Assembly (NCBI GenBank): GCA_025350695.1
Contig: JANXXI010000061.1
Location: 1-38,452 of the forward strand
Origin: Acidobacteriota bacterium
GTDB lineage: Bacteria; Acidobacteriota; Terriglobia; Bryobacterales; Bryobacteraceae
DNA length: 38,452 bases
Direction of reading: 5' to 3'
Shown: one piece after another, positions 14,789 to 24,700 of the stretch
Layout of the letters: each line of letters starts with the position of its first letter
Numbering within the stretch: position 1 is the stretch's first letter
Made by a program: the position numbers and the translations under genes
Notes under the pieces: model-generated
Database searches by the model: none
Seen by the model: the letters and a program-made list of their open reading frames with translations, nothing else
What the model was told of the DNA's origin: nothing

Positions 14789-17700
14789 CTAAGGATTGAT
14801 AGTGAACGTCTTGCGTAAGATCCCTGTTTGGAGTTCCACTAGCGGCATAAAAGATTGAAAATAGTAATAGCCGCCAAAGTAGTTACTCCCATCGCTGTAA
14901 GCGCGAAGGTTGCTTTCCGCCGATAACTTGTAGTAACCAACAGAAACGTTCGAGGTACGCGGTCCAACCGTACAGTAACACCGATTTTCCGAAGATAGTC
15001 CACCGTTCACTCCGATTAACAAAGACGAGTTGGAATTGTTTGAGATAACTGGTGCGAAGTACGATTGGGATCCAATTTGATTCGTTATGTTGAAATTCTG
15101 AGTAACGACCGGATTGTAGATTGTGTTGTAGTACCCCACCAATGGTTCGCCAATAGGAGCGCCAAAGAAGGTGGGGCGAATCATTTCAAAAGAGACCTCA
15201 AGGGATGTGGCCGGAACGGAAAATGAGGAAACCCCTGAAGCGTTGGCAGTGCCAACTAGGGCGCCATTCACTTTAATAATCGCCGCGTAAATCAACTTAT
15301 TCGTGAATTGCAGAACGACAGCCGGTAGCGTCGATTGCGCGATAACGAATCGAAGGCCACCAACCGTAATGCCGCCAGTCCGTGAGCTGCCAGTATTTCC
15401 ACCTACGCTGAACCCAATGCTGCCGGTGCCGGAACCAGACCGAGACGAGGTCAATGTGACCCACGATGAATCGCTTGCAGCATTCCAACTGCAACCTGTT
15501 TGAGTGCTAATCGTAATTGAACCAGTACCGCCACCTGCCGGGAAGGCTGAAGTGGGGCCGGTGAGGTTGTAGCTGCAAGCGGAAACGGTCACAACACCTG
15601 AGTCGGAAACCCTTATGTTTTTGGCCCGATCCAATTGTGTAACTTGATTAAAGTCGTCGGCCCGCGCTAAAAGGAAATACCGTCCTGCCGGAGTATTCGT
15701 GGGAAGCGGCAAGGAGCCAGCACAACGGTTAGTGGCGCCAGAAGAAAGAACCTGATAATCGCAACCGCCGATGAACAGAGGACTGGGATCGGTAACCGCT
15801 GAGTTTAGTAGGAAAAGACCAACCTTGAAAGCCCCAGTGTCGGCGTCGCCTTGGTTGGCTATAGTTACACTCAGCGCAATTTGTGCCCCCGGCTGAATAG
15901 TGGTGTTGGACGTTAATTCAGTTACGGCGAGGAGTGGAAGGCGCGATGTCCAAGATTTGACTAGCTTATACGCATCAACCGAACCAAGGCCGGTAACCTG
16001 ATCGTAGCCGGGACCAGCCGAGAATCCGAAGTACAGATTGACACAGTCGGGGGAGTCACTGAGACATAGAACGCGATTGTTACCAGTGGTGATATCGTGG
16101 AACGCGCTTGGAACAGTTTGAGATAGGTAGTACAAGCTGGGGTTAATGTTGCCTAATCCCGGCTGGGAGAGTGCCGCATTTCTGACAAGGTACTGGTTCA
16201 ACAGAACGATCATTGCCGCAAAGGATGGAGCAGACGCCGAAGTCCCACCATTTGACAAATACTGACCGCCAGTAACCAGAGCATAAGGTTGGTGGGACCA
16301 TGAAGCAGTTAACGATACATCCGGAACATTCCGGCGACCGTTGAAAGGGACGCCTAATCCACTTTGCCAGGCAGGTTTTAGAAACAAGATACTTCCACCC
16401 CCACCGGTGGATCCGTTAATCCCCGAATCATTCCAAGAAGTCTCGGGAATGTACCCATTAGCCGTTCCACCATTTTCATTGGGCGTACTTCGCCAATAGT
16501 CGCCGTTTCCTTCGGCAAATCGCGTACCCCCAATCGCCGTTACTTCGGGGATGGAAGCGGGCAAGCTAACGGCTAACCCTGTTTTCGCCCACAGCGAAGA
16601 TCCATCGTGCTTCTCACAACCAGCCGCCCCGGAATCGCCGGATGAAGCAATCCAAGTGATACCTTGCGCGTTGGCGCGCTGAGCCATTTGCCTGAGCTCT
16701 TGAACACTTTCAGCATATTTCGGAAGCTCACACAGTCCAAAACTGAACGTGATCACTGGGGCTATAACGTTGTCAACCGAATACTGAACCGCCTCAAACA
16801 AACCTGGAGCGAAAACATACTTGATTGCGACCTTAAGCGCAATTGCTCCAGCCCATTCGAGATCAAGATCCGCTTCCATAAGATTCACCTCGTCAAATGT
16901 TGGCTCGGAAGCCCCTGGAACGAGAATCTGCTCAGGATCATTTGGTGGCAAGTTGAAGGCAGAACGGAACAACTGAATATCGGTCATATCCACGCGGACT
17001 CGGCCAATTACGACAAGCGATTGGCCCGATCCATCAATGCCCTGCTGGTATAACGGCTTGACATTGTAAATGGTTGCCAAATCATCTGGGGCCAAAATGT
17101 TCATCCCCAATGGGCTCGAAAAGAATTTGGGCGCTAAAGACTTACTTTGTCGCTGGTCCTTTTCTTCTATCTTGATCGGCCGTCCACGACGGAAACCGAA
17201 ATCATTCAAGCCCTGAATACTGCCGATCAAGGGAGCCAAAGCCTCAGGCATGGAAGGTTCCGTCACGTTCGCGAAATGCCTCTTGCTACCGACAGCAAAG
17301 TAGTGAATCCGTGTCCGCAGAGCACTACCAACTTCCTGTACACCACCACTGGTAACCAAGAAGTCCCGTCCTCGCGCCACTTTCACTGTCTTCAGCCCAG
17401 CCGATTCCAACCAAGCCTTCACCTTGTCAATGTCTTCCTGACTTGCGCCAAACTTGTCCGCATACTGCTCAGGAGTCAACCATCTGTGAAACATCGGTGA
17501 AGTGGAATCAAGCTGGTCTCGCAGCAGTTGATCCAAATCCGTTTGCTGCTGTTCAGATTTTGCGAACGTCAGCGTGATGTAAGGGAGAACCGTAGACGAG
17601 TCTACTGGACCTTGATCGTTCTCTAGTTTTGCACTTGGGTGGACGGAGCCTGTCAAAACCGTTCGTCGGCTTACTTCCACAGCATCGAGGATTCGGTTTG

Positions 17701-17797
17701 GTTGAGCAGAGAGCCGGTTAGTCCCGAGGATAGACAACAAACATGTTGAGAGTACGATAAATCGACTTTGAACCTTCCGAGCTTTTGATTTTGTCAT
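14789..17797 (-). CDS. Secreted S53 (sedolisin/kumamolisin-type) serine peptidase
   Basis: A 1002-aa secreted acid protease. A signal peptide (about 13-31) precedes a pro-kumamolisin activation domain (about 45-185, with FHRWLTPEQYADKFGAS). The S53 catalytic domain (about 235-625) has Glu308 and Asp312 in EADLDLEW, the oxyanion Asp388 in SSGDSGA and the nucleophile Ser520 in NGGTSASAP. A C-terminal GYDQVTGLGSVDAYKL matches the family's calcium-site region. After this come a CARDB-like domain (about 630-720), a BACON-like domain (about 735-815, with CSWNAASDSSWVTL) and an unassigned beta-rich domain that may be DUF4397-like. It is a plausible cargo of the T2SS encoded nearby. That link is inference. 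Confidence 0.93.
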   Translation of the reverse strand: MTKSKARKVQSRFIVLSTCLLSILGTNRLSAQPNRILDAVEVSRRTVLTGSVHPSAKLENDQGPVDSSTVLPYITLTFAKSEQQQTDLDQLLRDQLDSTSPMFHRWLTPEQYADKFGASQEDIDKVKAWLESAGLKTVKVARGRDFLVTSGGVQEVGSALRTRIHYFAVGSKRHFANVTEPSMPEALAPLIGSIQGLNDFGFRRGRPIKIEEKDQRQSKSLAPKFFSSPLGMNILAPDDLATIYNVKPLYQQGIDGSGQSLVVIGRVRVDMTDIQLFRSAFNLPPNDPEQILVPGASEPTFDEVNLMEADLDLEWAGAIALKVAIKYVFAPGLFEAVQYSVDNVIAPVITFSFGLCELPKYAESVQELRQMAQRANAQGITWIASSGDSGAAGCEKHDGSSLWAKTGLAVSLPASIPEVTAIGGTRFAEGNGDYWRSTPNENGGTANGYIPETSWNDSGINGSTGGGGSILFLKPAWQSGLGVPFNGRRNVPDVSLTASWSHQPYALVTGGQYLSNGGTSASAPSFAAMIVLLNQYLVRNAALSQPGLGNINPSLYYLSQTVPSAFHDITTGNNRVLCLSDSPDCVNLYFGFSAGPGYDQVTGLGSVDAYKLVKSWTSRLPLLAVTELTSNTTIQPGAQIALSVTIANQGDADTGAFKVGLFLLNSAVTDPSPLFIGGCDYQVLSSGATNRCAGSLPLPTNTPAGRYFLLARADDFNQVTQLDRAKNIRVSDSGVVTVSACSYNLTGPTSAFPAGGGTGSITISTQTGCSWNAASDSSWVTLTSSRSGSGTGSIGFSVGGNTGSSRTGGITVGGLRFVIAQSTLPAVVLQFTNKLIYAAIIKVNGALVGTANASGVSSFSVPATSLEVSFEMIRPTFFGAPIGEPLVGYYNTIYNPVVTQNFNITNQIGSQSYFAPVISNNSNSSLLIGVNGGLSSENRCYCTVGPRTSNVSVGYYKLSAESNLRAYSDGSNYFGGYYYFQSFMPLVELQTGILRKTFTINP

Positions 17798-17845
17798 TTT
17801 GTCTTCTTATTACCAAATCGGCATCCCCCGAGCGAAACAAGATTA

Positions 17846-17869
17846 ATAGAAACCCTTATCCCATGGGTG
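17846..17869. promoter_or_regulatory. Candidate regulatory block upstream of the S53 peptidase
   Basis: On the minus strand this reads CACCCATGGGATA followed directly by AAGGGTTTCTAT (overlapping at one base), about 50-70 bases upstream of the peptidase start. The first part repeats at 13123-13135. The second repeats exactly at 27439-27450 in front of the winged-helix/TolB regulator. The rest of the 293-base gap 17798-18090 shows no gene. Downstream on the plus strand it holds CCACC-CAAAGC-GGTGG, a short hairpin. Confidence 0.35.
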
Positions 17870-18064
17870 AATAGACCTGCCACCCAAAGCGGTGGGGTCT
17901 TAGAATCACGACTTCTGTCTCAGTGATGAACTAGGCTGATAGTGCTAGACGACGGCCCGATTTCTTTATGCTTAACCCAGTTCCAAGGTATCAGTGGCCG
18001 ACAAGAAACCGGATTCTGGATGAGGCGTAGAAATCCAGGCAAGCTACTGATATCCAGTGGCTTA

Positions 18065-18080
18065 TATGTTTTTTAACATA
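18065..18080. promoter_or_regulatory. Perfect palindrome upstream of lipoprotein gene
   Basis: TATGTT-TTTT-AACATA, a 6-base inverted repeat with a 4-base T loop, lies about 10 bases before the earliest GTG start and 35 before the ATG at 18115. It could be an operator or an AT-rich promoter element. No function is known. Confidence 0.3.
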
Positions 18081-18114
18081 CGTCGAAGTAGTGGTGACTC
18101 CAGATAATGAGAAG

Positions 18115-18807
18115 ATGGAAGTCGTGTTGACTCCAAAAAGTTACTTGGTCTTCCTTTTAATCTTGGCTGGCTGCGGAAGCGCCCCCAAGATAGAAAGCCC
18201 GCCGGTCACGCTAGCCGATGGCGAGCGCAAATTTTGGCTGGACAGAAGCGGTGTCCTCCACGGCGCCGAGGGGCTGAGCAGTTCGCAATCGCAGACAATC
18301 GCCGGTCTGCTTGGCGGTTCGCCCTTCCCTTCCCCCTCGTATTTGAAAGACATCCTTAAAGACCAGTTCGAGGCGGGAGATGGCGAAGAGATTGAACCAA
18401 TTGAACCGGTGCTAATCGTGGAGACCGTCAATCCACCTCGCTTTCGCTGGAAGCCGGTACAAGCTGCTGCTGCGTACGAAGTGGTGATTCGCGATCATCG
18501 GAATTATGTTGTGAGGAAGAGCGGGAAGGTGGAGGAAACGGAATGGACTCCGACGAAGCCGCTGATGGAAGGGGAAGTTTTTTCCTGGCGGGTGGTGGCT
18601 GGGAAGCGCGTCTCGCACTGGGCCAAATTTGCGATTCCGGGTTCGGCGGCAATGGCTGAGATTGAGGCCGTCAGGGAACTCCTACCGCCATCGCACCTGT
18701 TGCTTGCTATTGCCTTTGCACGTTGCGGTGCGTTGGCTGGTGCGGAAACGGAGCTCTCTAAATTGGATGGAGAATTGGTGGCGCGCTGGCGGGCTCAGTT
18801 GAAGTAG
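18115..18807 (+). CDS. Lipoprotein with fibronectin-III-like domain
   Basis: I use the ATG at 18115 (230 aa), because it puts a lipoprotein signal peptide at the start: MEVVLTPKSYLVFLLILAGC, with lipobox LAGC. Two GTG codons at 18091 and 18094 are possible starts but lack a ribosome site. After the lipid Cys is a linker, then an FN3-like stretch (about 112-185) with the pattern FRWKPVQAAAAYEVVIRDH and EGEVFSWRVVAGKRVSHW. A final helical TPR-like segment (about 188-230, LLAIAFARCGALAGAETEL) follows. The layout resembles extracytoplasmic helper proteins seen with acidobacterial sigma/anti-sigma systems, but I cannot name a family. It is a single gene converging on the zinc-ribbon gene. Confidence 0.7.
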   Translation: MEVVLTPKSYLVFLLILAGCGSAPKIESPPVTLADGERKFWLDRSGVLHGAEGLSSSQSQTIAGLLGGSPFPSPSYLKDILKDQFEAGDGEEIEPIEPVLIVETVNPPRFRWKPVQAAAAYEVVIRDHRNYVVRKSGKVEETEWTPTKPLMEGEVFSWRVVAGKRVSHWAKFAIPGSAAMAEIEAVRELLPPSHLLLAIAFARCGALAGAETELSKLDGELVARWRAQLK

Positions 18808-18894
18808 GCGGGCTTCGGCTACCGGCCTCCTACGGTTGTGGAGCAGCGCGACTTTGAGTCACGCGCCGGTCTCGGACCGTCCCCACTTTACAAC

Positions 18895-19167
18895 TCAGGC
18901 CGTGATTAGAGATGTGGTTCGGATGCCGGAGATGTCGAAAGTGCGGCGGCACTTTTTGCAATTCATCTTGTCGTCCAGCAGGACCATGTAACTCTCGATC
19001 TTGGCGAACCGTGCGCGATCATCGGCACCGGCTCCGTTCGGAAGCCGGTCTTTCTTGCGGCGGAGCAGCCAACGTAGTTCGTAGGTCTCCACAGACCGGC
19101 AGAAACTGCAGTTCAATTGCGCAGGCTTGGTGGCTTGCGATTCGTTGTAGTAAGATCTTTCGTCCAT
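18895..19167 (-). CDS. Small zinc-ribbon-like protein coupled to oxidoreductase
   Basis: A 90-aa soluble protein with two Cys pairs, CSFC (residues 20-23) and CKKC (74-77), spaced about 50 residues apart as in a zinc-ribbon or two-knuckle fold. The middle is basic (ELRWLLRRKKDRLPNGAGAD). No known family is recognised. The ATG overlaps the stop of the upstream oxidoreductase gene (TAATG), which indicates translational coupling and supports it as a real gene rather than a chance frame. Confidence 0.68.
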   Translation of the reverse strand: MDERSYYNESQATKPAQLNCSFCRSVETYELRWLLRRKKDRLPNGAGADDRARFAKIESYMVLLDDKMNCKKCRRTFDISGIRTTSLITA

Positions 19168-20366
19168 TATAAAGGTAGGATCTCCTCGCGATCTGGATCA
19201 AAGTGCAACGTACGTTTCTGCACGTAGGCAATATTACCTAGATGCGATGCCATGGCCGAACGGTGGCCGATTTGTACATCGCCATTGGGAAGTTTTCGGG
19301 AACGGCAGCAATCGAGGAAATTTTCGACGTGATCGATGGTTTGATCGCGCGGCGACTTCACGGTAACCGTCTGCGGATTGCGGCCTACAGGCGTGTAAAT
19401 AAATTCTTGCCGTGTGATGTACAGCTTGCCTTCGGTGCCGCACATTTCGATAGCAGCGCCGTTTATGCCGGGGGCTAATGTGGCCTCGAAAGTGGCTGTC
19501 CATTCCTTCGGGTATTGCAGCAGGACATTGATCGTATCGGGCGCAGTGCGACCGTCCTTGTAGTGATAGACACCACCGGCGGCAGAGGCGCTGATGGGGT
19601 TGTCTTGGCCCATGAACATATGAACGACGTCGATCCAGTGGGTGAATAGATCAGTCACTTGGCCGCCGCCGTAATCGAGATAGGCGCGGAAATTGTAGTA
19701 TTGCTGCGGATCGTAATCACGCCACTTCAAAGGGCCCAGGAAGCGGGCCCAATCGAGGTTCGACGGTTTCGTTTGAAACTCGGACGGAGCTTTGCGGAGG
19801 TGATACGTGTTGCCGTGCCACCAGGTGCGGGCCATGGTGATTTTCCCCAACTTACCCGTATCGAAATATTCGCGCTTGGCTTGCAGGTAGTGCTGGCCAG
19901 AGCGTTGTTGCATGCCCACTTGGCAGATGCGGTTATTGATGCGCGCCGCCTTCACGATGGGCGGACCTTGTTCGATAGTCAACGTCAGGGGCTTTTCGAC
20001 ATATACGTCTTTACCGGCGTTGAGGGCGTCGATGGCGATTCCCGAATGCCAATGGTCGGGCGTGGCGATTTGCACCGCATCAATGTTCTTCTGTTCGAGG
20101 AGCTTGCGGTGATCGCTGTAGCCCTTGGCGTTAGGGGACTTGGTTTGTACGCGGTCGATTTTTGGGGCGTAGATGTCGGCGACGGCGGTCAATTCCACCT
20201 GTTTGGTATTCAAGAATGTGCCGAGAACACCGAAGCCGCGTTCTCCGGCGCCGATCAGCGCAAGGTTGATACGGTCGTTCGCGCCCATGACGCGAGAGTA
20301 AGAGGCGGCGGTAAACGCGGCAGCGGTTCGCAGTGCTTGGCGACGGGTTGTGGATCTATCCTGCAT
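19167..20366 (-). CDS. Gfo/Idh/MocA family oxidoreductase, Tat-exported (second of tandem pair)
   Basis: A 399-aa NAD(P)-dependent oxidoreductase, probably acting on sugars or polyols. A twin-Arg-containing N-terminus (DRSTTRRQALRTAAAFTAAS) points to Tat export. The Rossmann fold starts with NLALIGAGERGFGVLG (about 34-49). Family motifs follow: ATPDHWHSGIAIDAL and the catalytic-lysine motif VEKPLTL. The C-terminal part has the GFO_IDH_MocA_C layout with YLDYGGGQVTDLFTHWIDVV. It is preceded by a close paralogue 9 bases upstream and followed by the coupled zinc-ribbon gene. The substrate is unknown; periplasmic members are often linked to carbohydrate metabolism. Confidence 0.93.
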   Translation of the reverse strand: MQDRSTTRRQALRTAAAFTAASYSRVMGANDRINLALIGAGERGFGVLGTFLNTKQVELTAVADIYAPKIDRVQTKSPNAKGYSDHRKLLEQKNIDAVQIATPDHWHSGIAIDALNAGKDVYVEKPLTLTIEQGPPIVKAARINNRICQVGMQQRSGQHYLQAKREYFDTGKLGKITMARTWWHGNTYHLRKAPSEFQTKPSNLDWARFLGPLKWRDYDPQQYYNFRAYLDYGGGQVTDLFTHWIDVVHMFMGQDNPISASAAGGVYHYKDGRTAPDTINVLLQYPKEWTATFEATLAPGINGAAIEMCGTEGKLYITRQEFIYTPVGRNPQTVTVKSPRDQTIDHVENFLDCCRSRKLPNGDVQIGHRSAMASHLGNIAYVQKRTLHFDPDREEILPL

Positions 20367-20375
20367 CGTTATGAA

Positions 20376-21575
20376 TTATAGCGGAAGTATCTCTTCCCTA
20401 TCCGGATCATATTTCAGCCGGCGCTTTTGGACATAGGCGATGTTGCCCAAATGGGAGGCGGCGGCGGAGCGATGGCCGATGTAAACGTCGCCATTCGGAA
20501 GCTTGCGGCTGATTACGCAATCGAGGAAGTTTTCCACGTGATCGATGGTTTGATCGCGGGGGCTCTTCACAGTGATTGGGGGCGCGCCGCGTTCCTTCGA
20601 ATAGAAATCGAATTGGCCGCGAGTGATGTGCAGCCGGCCTTCGGTACCGCAGATCTCGACGCCTGCGCCGGTGATACCTGGGGCGAGTGTGGCCTCGAAA
20701 GTGGCGGTCCATTCCTTGGGATATTCGAGCAGCACGTTAATGGTGTCTGGCGCGGTGCGGCCATCCTTATAGTGATAGACGCCGCCTGAGGCGACGGCGG
20801 AGATGGGATTATCCTGGCCCATCATCATGTGGACGACGTCGATCCAGTGGGTGAAGAGGTCGGTGACTTGGCCGCCACCATAATCGAGATAGGCCCGGAA
20901 GTTCCAGAACTGTTGCGGATCCCAATCGCGCCACTTGATGGGACCAAGGAATCGGCCCCAATCAAGATTCGAAGGCTTGGTTGCGAGCGCGGGCGGAGCT
21001 TTTTGTAAGTGGGCGCCGTTGCCGTGCCACCAAGTGCGGGCGAGTGTGATTTTGCCGAGCTTGCCGGTGTCGAAATACTCGCGCTTCGCTTGGAGGTAGT
21101 GCTGGCCGGAGCGTTGCTGCATGCCTACCTGACAGATGCGATTGTTGATGCGGGCGGCTTTGACGATGAGCGGACCTTCTTCGATTTTGAGGGTGAGCGG
21201 CTTTTCGACGTAGACGTCTTTCCCGGCATTGAGCGCGTCGATGGCGACGCCGGTGTGCCAATGGTCAGGTGTGGCGATTAGGACGACGTCAACATCTTTC
21301 GATTCGAGAAGTTTACGGTGCTCCTTGTAGCCTTTGGCGCCTGGTGCTTGGGTTTGGGCCTGGTCGATACGGGCATCATAGACGTCGCACACGGAGGTGA
21401 CGTTGATGCGATTCGTTTTTTGAAAAGTGCCCATGACACCCTTGCCACGACCGCCGGCGCCGATGAGGCCAAAGTTTACTTTTTCGTTGGCGCCAAGGAT
21501 GCGGGAATAGGAGAGCGCGGTGGAGGCGACCGCAGCGCGAGTTAGGACGCGGCGTGTGATGGGCGTGTTTAGCAT
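20376..21575 (-). CDS. Gfo/Idh/MocA family oxidoreductase, Tat-exported (first of tandem pair)
   Basis: A 399-aa paralogue of the next gene, exactly the same length and with long identical stretches (for example the QVGMQQRSGQHYLQAKREYF region and the C-terminus ending DPDREEILPL). The N-terminus has a Tat-like leader (TRRVLTRAAVASTALSYSRI), then a Rossmann motif (FGLIGAGGRGKGVMG) and the VEKPLTLKIEEG motif. The two differ mainly in the leader and in a C-terminal loop (about 300-325). It starts about 210 bases from the divergently transcribed TonB receptor. The pair is probably a tandem duplication. Export, and perhaps metal or cofactor loading inside the cell, is inferred from the Tat leader. 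Confidence 0.93.
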   Translation of the reverse strand: MLNTPITRRVLTRAAVASTALSYSRILGANEKVNFGLIGAGGRGKGVMGTFQKTNRINVTSVCDVYDARIDQAQTQAPGAKGYKEHRKLLESKDVDVVLIATPDHWHTGVAIDALNAGKDVYVEKPLTLKIEEGPLIVKAARINNRICQVGMQQRSGQHYLQAKREYFDTGKLGKITLARTWWHGNGAHLQKAPPALATKPSNLDWGRFLGPIKWRDWDPQQFWNFRAYLDYGGGQVTDLFTHWIDVVHMMMGQDNPISAVASGGVYHYKDGRTAPDTINVLLEYPKEWTATFEATLAPGITGAGVEICGTEGRLHITRGQFDFYSKERGAPPITVKSPRDQTIDHVENFLDCVISRKLPNGDVYIGHRSAAASHLGNIAYVQKRRLKYDPDREEILPL

Positions 21576-21787
21576 ATCGAATAGTGTATCTGGTTAGAGC
21601 GTAGCAGGCGCGGGCAAGAAGTTGGCGTTTGGGGTTGGGGTGTGATGAGTGTAAGTGCTTTGGTTGGCTGGAGGATGCGTTTTTTGAATTACGTGTGATC
21701 GGTTTCCAACATGGTTTGCACCGAGATATCGATTGGTATATATTAAGGAACGTCAAGCTTGTAATCAGGGCGTTTCTAGGGGAACTC

Positions 21788-24700
21788 ATGATCAGAAATC
21801 TTAACGCGGCTTTCCGCGTGGCCGCACTATTGGTTTGTGCGACTCTTATGCCCGCGCAGTCGAATTTAAATCAACAGATTTCTGGCACGGTCACTGATGC
21901 GAGCGGGGCGGCATTGCCGAATGCCGTTGTCACCGTGGCTAATCGGGATACGGGCCTGACTCGCGTGTCGAAATCAAACACATCGGGCTACTATGTGGTT
22001 CCGGAACTGCCAACCGGTAAATACCTCGTGACGGGTGAATTGGCGGGCTTCTCGAAAGCGCGAATTGACAACAATCCGTTGAACGCAAACGTCAGTATTG
22101 AAGTGAACTTGAAGTTGCAGATTGGAGCAGTGACCGACACGGTGACCGTTCAAGCGAACGCGGTTGTGCTGGATACGACGAGCGGTGAATTGGGGTTCAC
22201 CGTTACTGGAGAAGAAGCGAGCGAGTTGCAATTAAACGGGCGTAATTTTCCAGAACTGCTGGCAATGCTTCCTGGAGTCAGCACTACCTATACGGACGGC
22301 TTTGGGCTGTTCGGCGGATTTGGAGTGAACAACAGCGGCCAGTCGATCAATGGCGGACGCACAGACACGACGACCTGGAATCTGGATGGAGCCGATAACA
22401 AAGACAATGGCGGTGGCGGCAATAACTTTATCAACATCAATCCAGATGCGATTGGCGAGATGCGCGTGCTGACCAGCAACTACAGTGCGGAAACTGGCAG
22501 CAGTTCCGGGGCCGTGGTGAACATGGCGATTCGAAGCGGCACCAAGAAGTTTCACGGCAAACTTTACGAGTATTGGCGTAATGACCGGTTGCAAGCCAGC
22601 TCATTCAACAGCGCCGGAGTGGGCAAGCCGAAGCTACGTTGGAATAACTTTGGAGGGAACATTGGCGGACCGATCTCGATTCCAAAACTTGGATTGAATC
22701 GCAGCCGGGACAAGCTATTCTTTTTCTATTCGGAAGACATCAAGTACTTGCGAACTGGCGCCACTACCACTTGGAACGTGCCGACGGCGGCACAGAAGGA
22801 TGGCAATTTCGGAACTGTGGCCATTCGGGATCCGTTGACGCAAATCCCGTTTCCGTCCAACATTTTGCCCCCAAGCCTGATCAATTCCAACATGCGGAAG
22901 CTGATCAATATTTATCCGCTCGGCAATCAGGGCAACACTACATTCTCGTTCAACGTGACGACGCCGACGCAGGTACATCAGGAAGTTTTGAAGCTGGATT
23001 TCAACCACAACGAGAAAAACCAGATCAGCTTTCATTACGTTCACGACCAATATCGTTTGCTGAACAACACGACGAATCTGGTTCAAAATTACCGAGCGAT
23101 TCCGGGGATTAACACGTCGCTGCAATGGACCCATGTCTTCACGCCAACGTTGATCAACGTATTGCAATTCTCGTTTAGCGGGAACGTGATTATTCAGCAG
23201 ACGGAACAGCTGCCCAATTCGATATTCATTAAAAGTTTCACGAGGGAAGGGTTGGGGATTACGTTGCCCACCATCTACAATGCGTCGAATGTAATTCCAC
23301 AAGTCGCCATCACCAATTTGACGACACTTACGGTGACCCCGCTGGTGTTCAACAACTACAACCGCATTTTCAGTTTGAAGGAAGGCCTGACCAAGATTGT
23401 GGGGAACCACAACGTTAAGATGGGCGCGCTATTCATGCGAAGCCGAAAGAATCAGGACAATCCTCCGGCGATCAACGGCCAGTTCACGTTCACAAATGGA
23501 AGGCAACCGAGCAGTGGCCAAGCGCTTGCGGACGCGCTATTGGGGAATTTTCAATCCTATACCGAGTCGCCAAGTGTACGAGAGGGCTGGTACCGCTTCA
23601 CGCAGATTGAACCTTATATTCAGGACGATTGGAAAGTGCGGCGGCGATTGACGGTGAACGTTGGTTTGCGCTGGTCCTACATGCAACCGCAGTACAGTGC
23701 GTTAAACAATACCGTTCAATTTTTGCCGCAATACTACGACCGGTCGAAGGCCGCGGTGATCAGCCCTGTTAATGGGACGGTTACCAGCGCTCCGGATCCG
23801 TATAACGGCCTGGTGATTCCGGGCAACGGCTTTCCGGATGCAGCAAAGGGACGAATTGCGCAATATAGCGACCCGGCTGTGAAGTCGCTTTTTCACGATT
23901 TGCCTTTGGGCGGGGCTTATACAAGATGGGGCAACTTTGCGCCGCGTCTTGGGTTTGCTTATGATTTAACGGGCAAGCAGGCAACGGTTTTGCGCGGCGG
24001 CTTCGGCGTGGCGTACGAGAGGATTCAAGGGAATTTTATTTTTAGCGGCATCAACAACACTCCCTTCAATCCCTCCACTTCGGTGATATCGGGCAACGTA
24101 GAAAATCCATCGAACGGCGCTGCGGGCGCGGTTTCGCCGGTAAACATTGTGAATTCACATTACCTGGATATGAAGAATCCAAGAACCTTGACTTGGAGTC
24201 TTGGTGTACAGCAGCGACTGGGGACGAACATGTCGTTGAGCGTAAGTTATGTTGGTTCCAGCGCGGCGAATTTATCCTATATTCAGAACATTAACCAGCT
24301 GCCGGTTGGGGTTGGTAAAAAAAGCTTCGTTCCGGGATCGACAACGGTGCTTGCCAATACGAATTCGGTTCGTCCGTACCCAGGGTATGGAAATATTCAG
24401 CAATATATGACCGGGGCGAATTTCATTTACAACTCCATGCAAACGCAGTTCCGGAAGCAGTTCAAGAAGGCGGGTAGTTTTAATACGTCGTTTACGTGGT
24501 CGAAAGGACGGACTGACGCCAACGCATTCAACTACCAGCCTAGAAGCAGTTATAACTTACGCGACGACTGGGGAGCTACCAGTTACAATCGGAAATTCAT
24601 CCTATCTCCAAGCTGGGTTTATCCGATTCCATTTTGGCGAGGCGGCGGCACGTGGTACAAGCAAGCGCTTGGAGGATGGCAGATAAACGGTGTGGGACAA

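Noticed and set aside
19659-20381. Plus-strand frame of 240 aa
   Set aside because: Complement of the Gfo/Idh/MocA gene; a similar shadow lies opposite its paralogue.
21629-21787. Longer TonB receptor start at 21629
   Set aside because: The ATG at 21788 has AGGGGA and begins a clear signal peptide; the extension has neither.
22715-23410. Minus-strand frame of 231 aa
   Set aside because: Antisense shadow of the TonB receptor gene.
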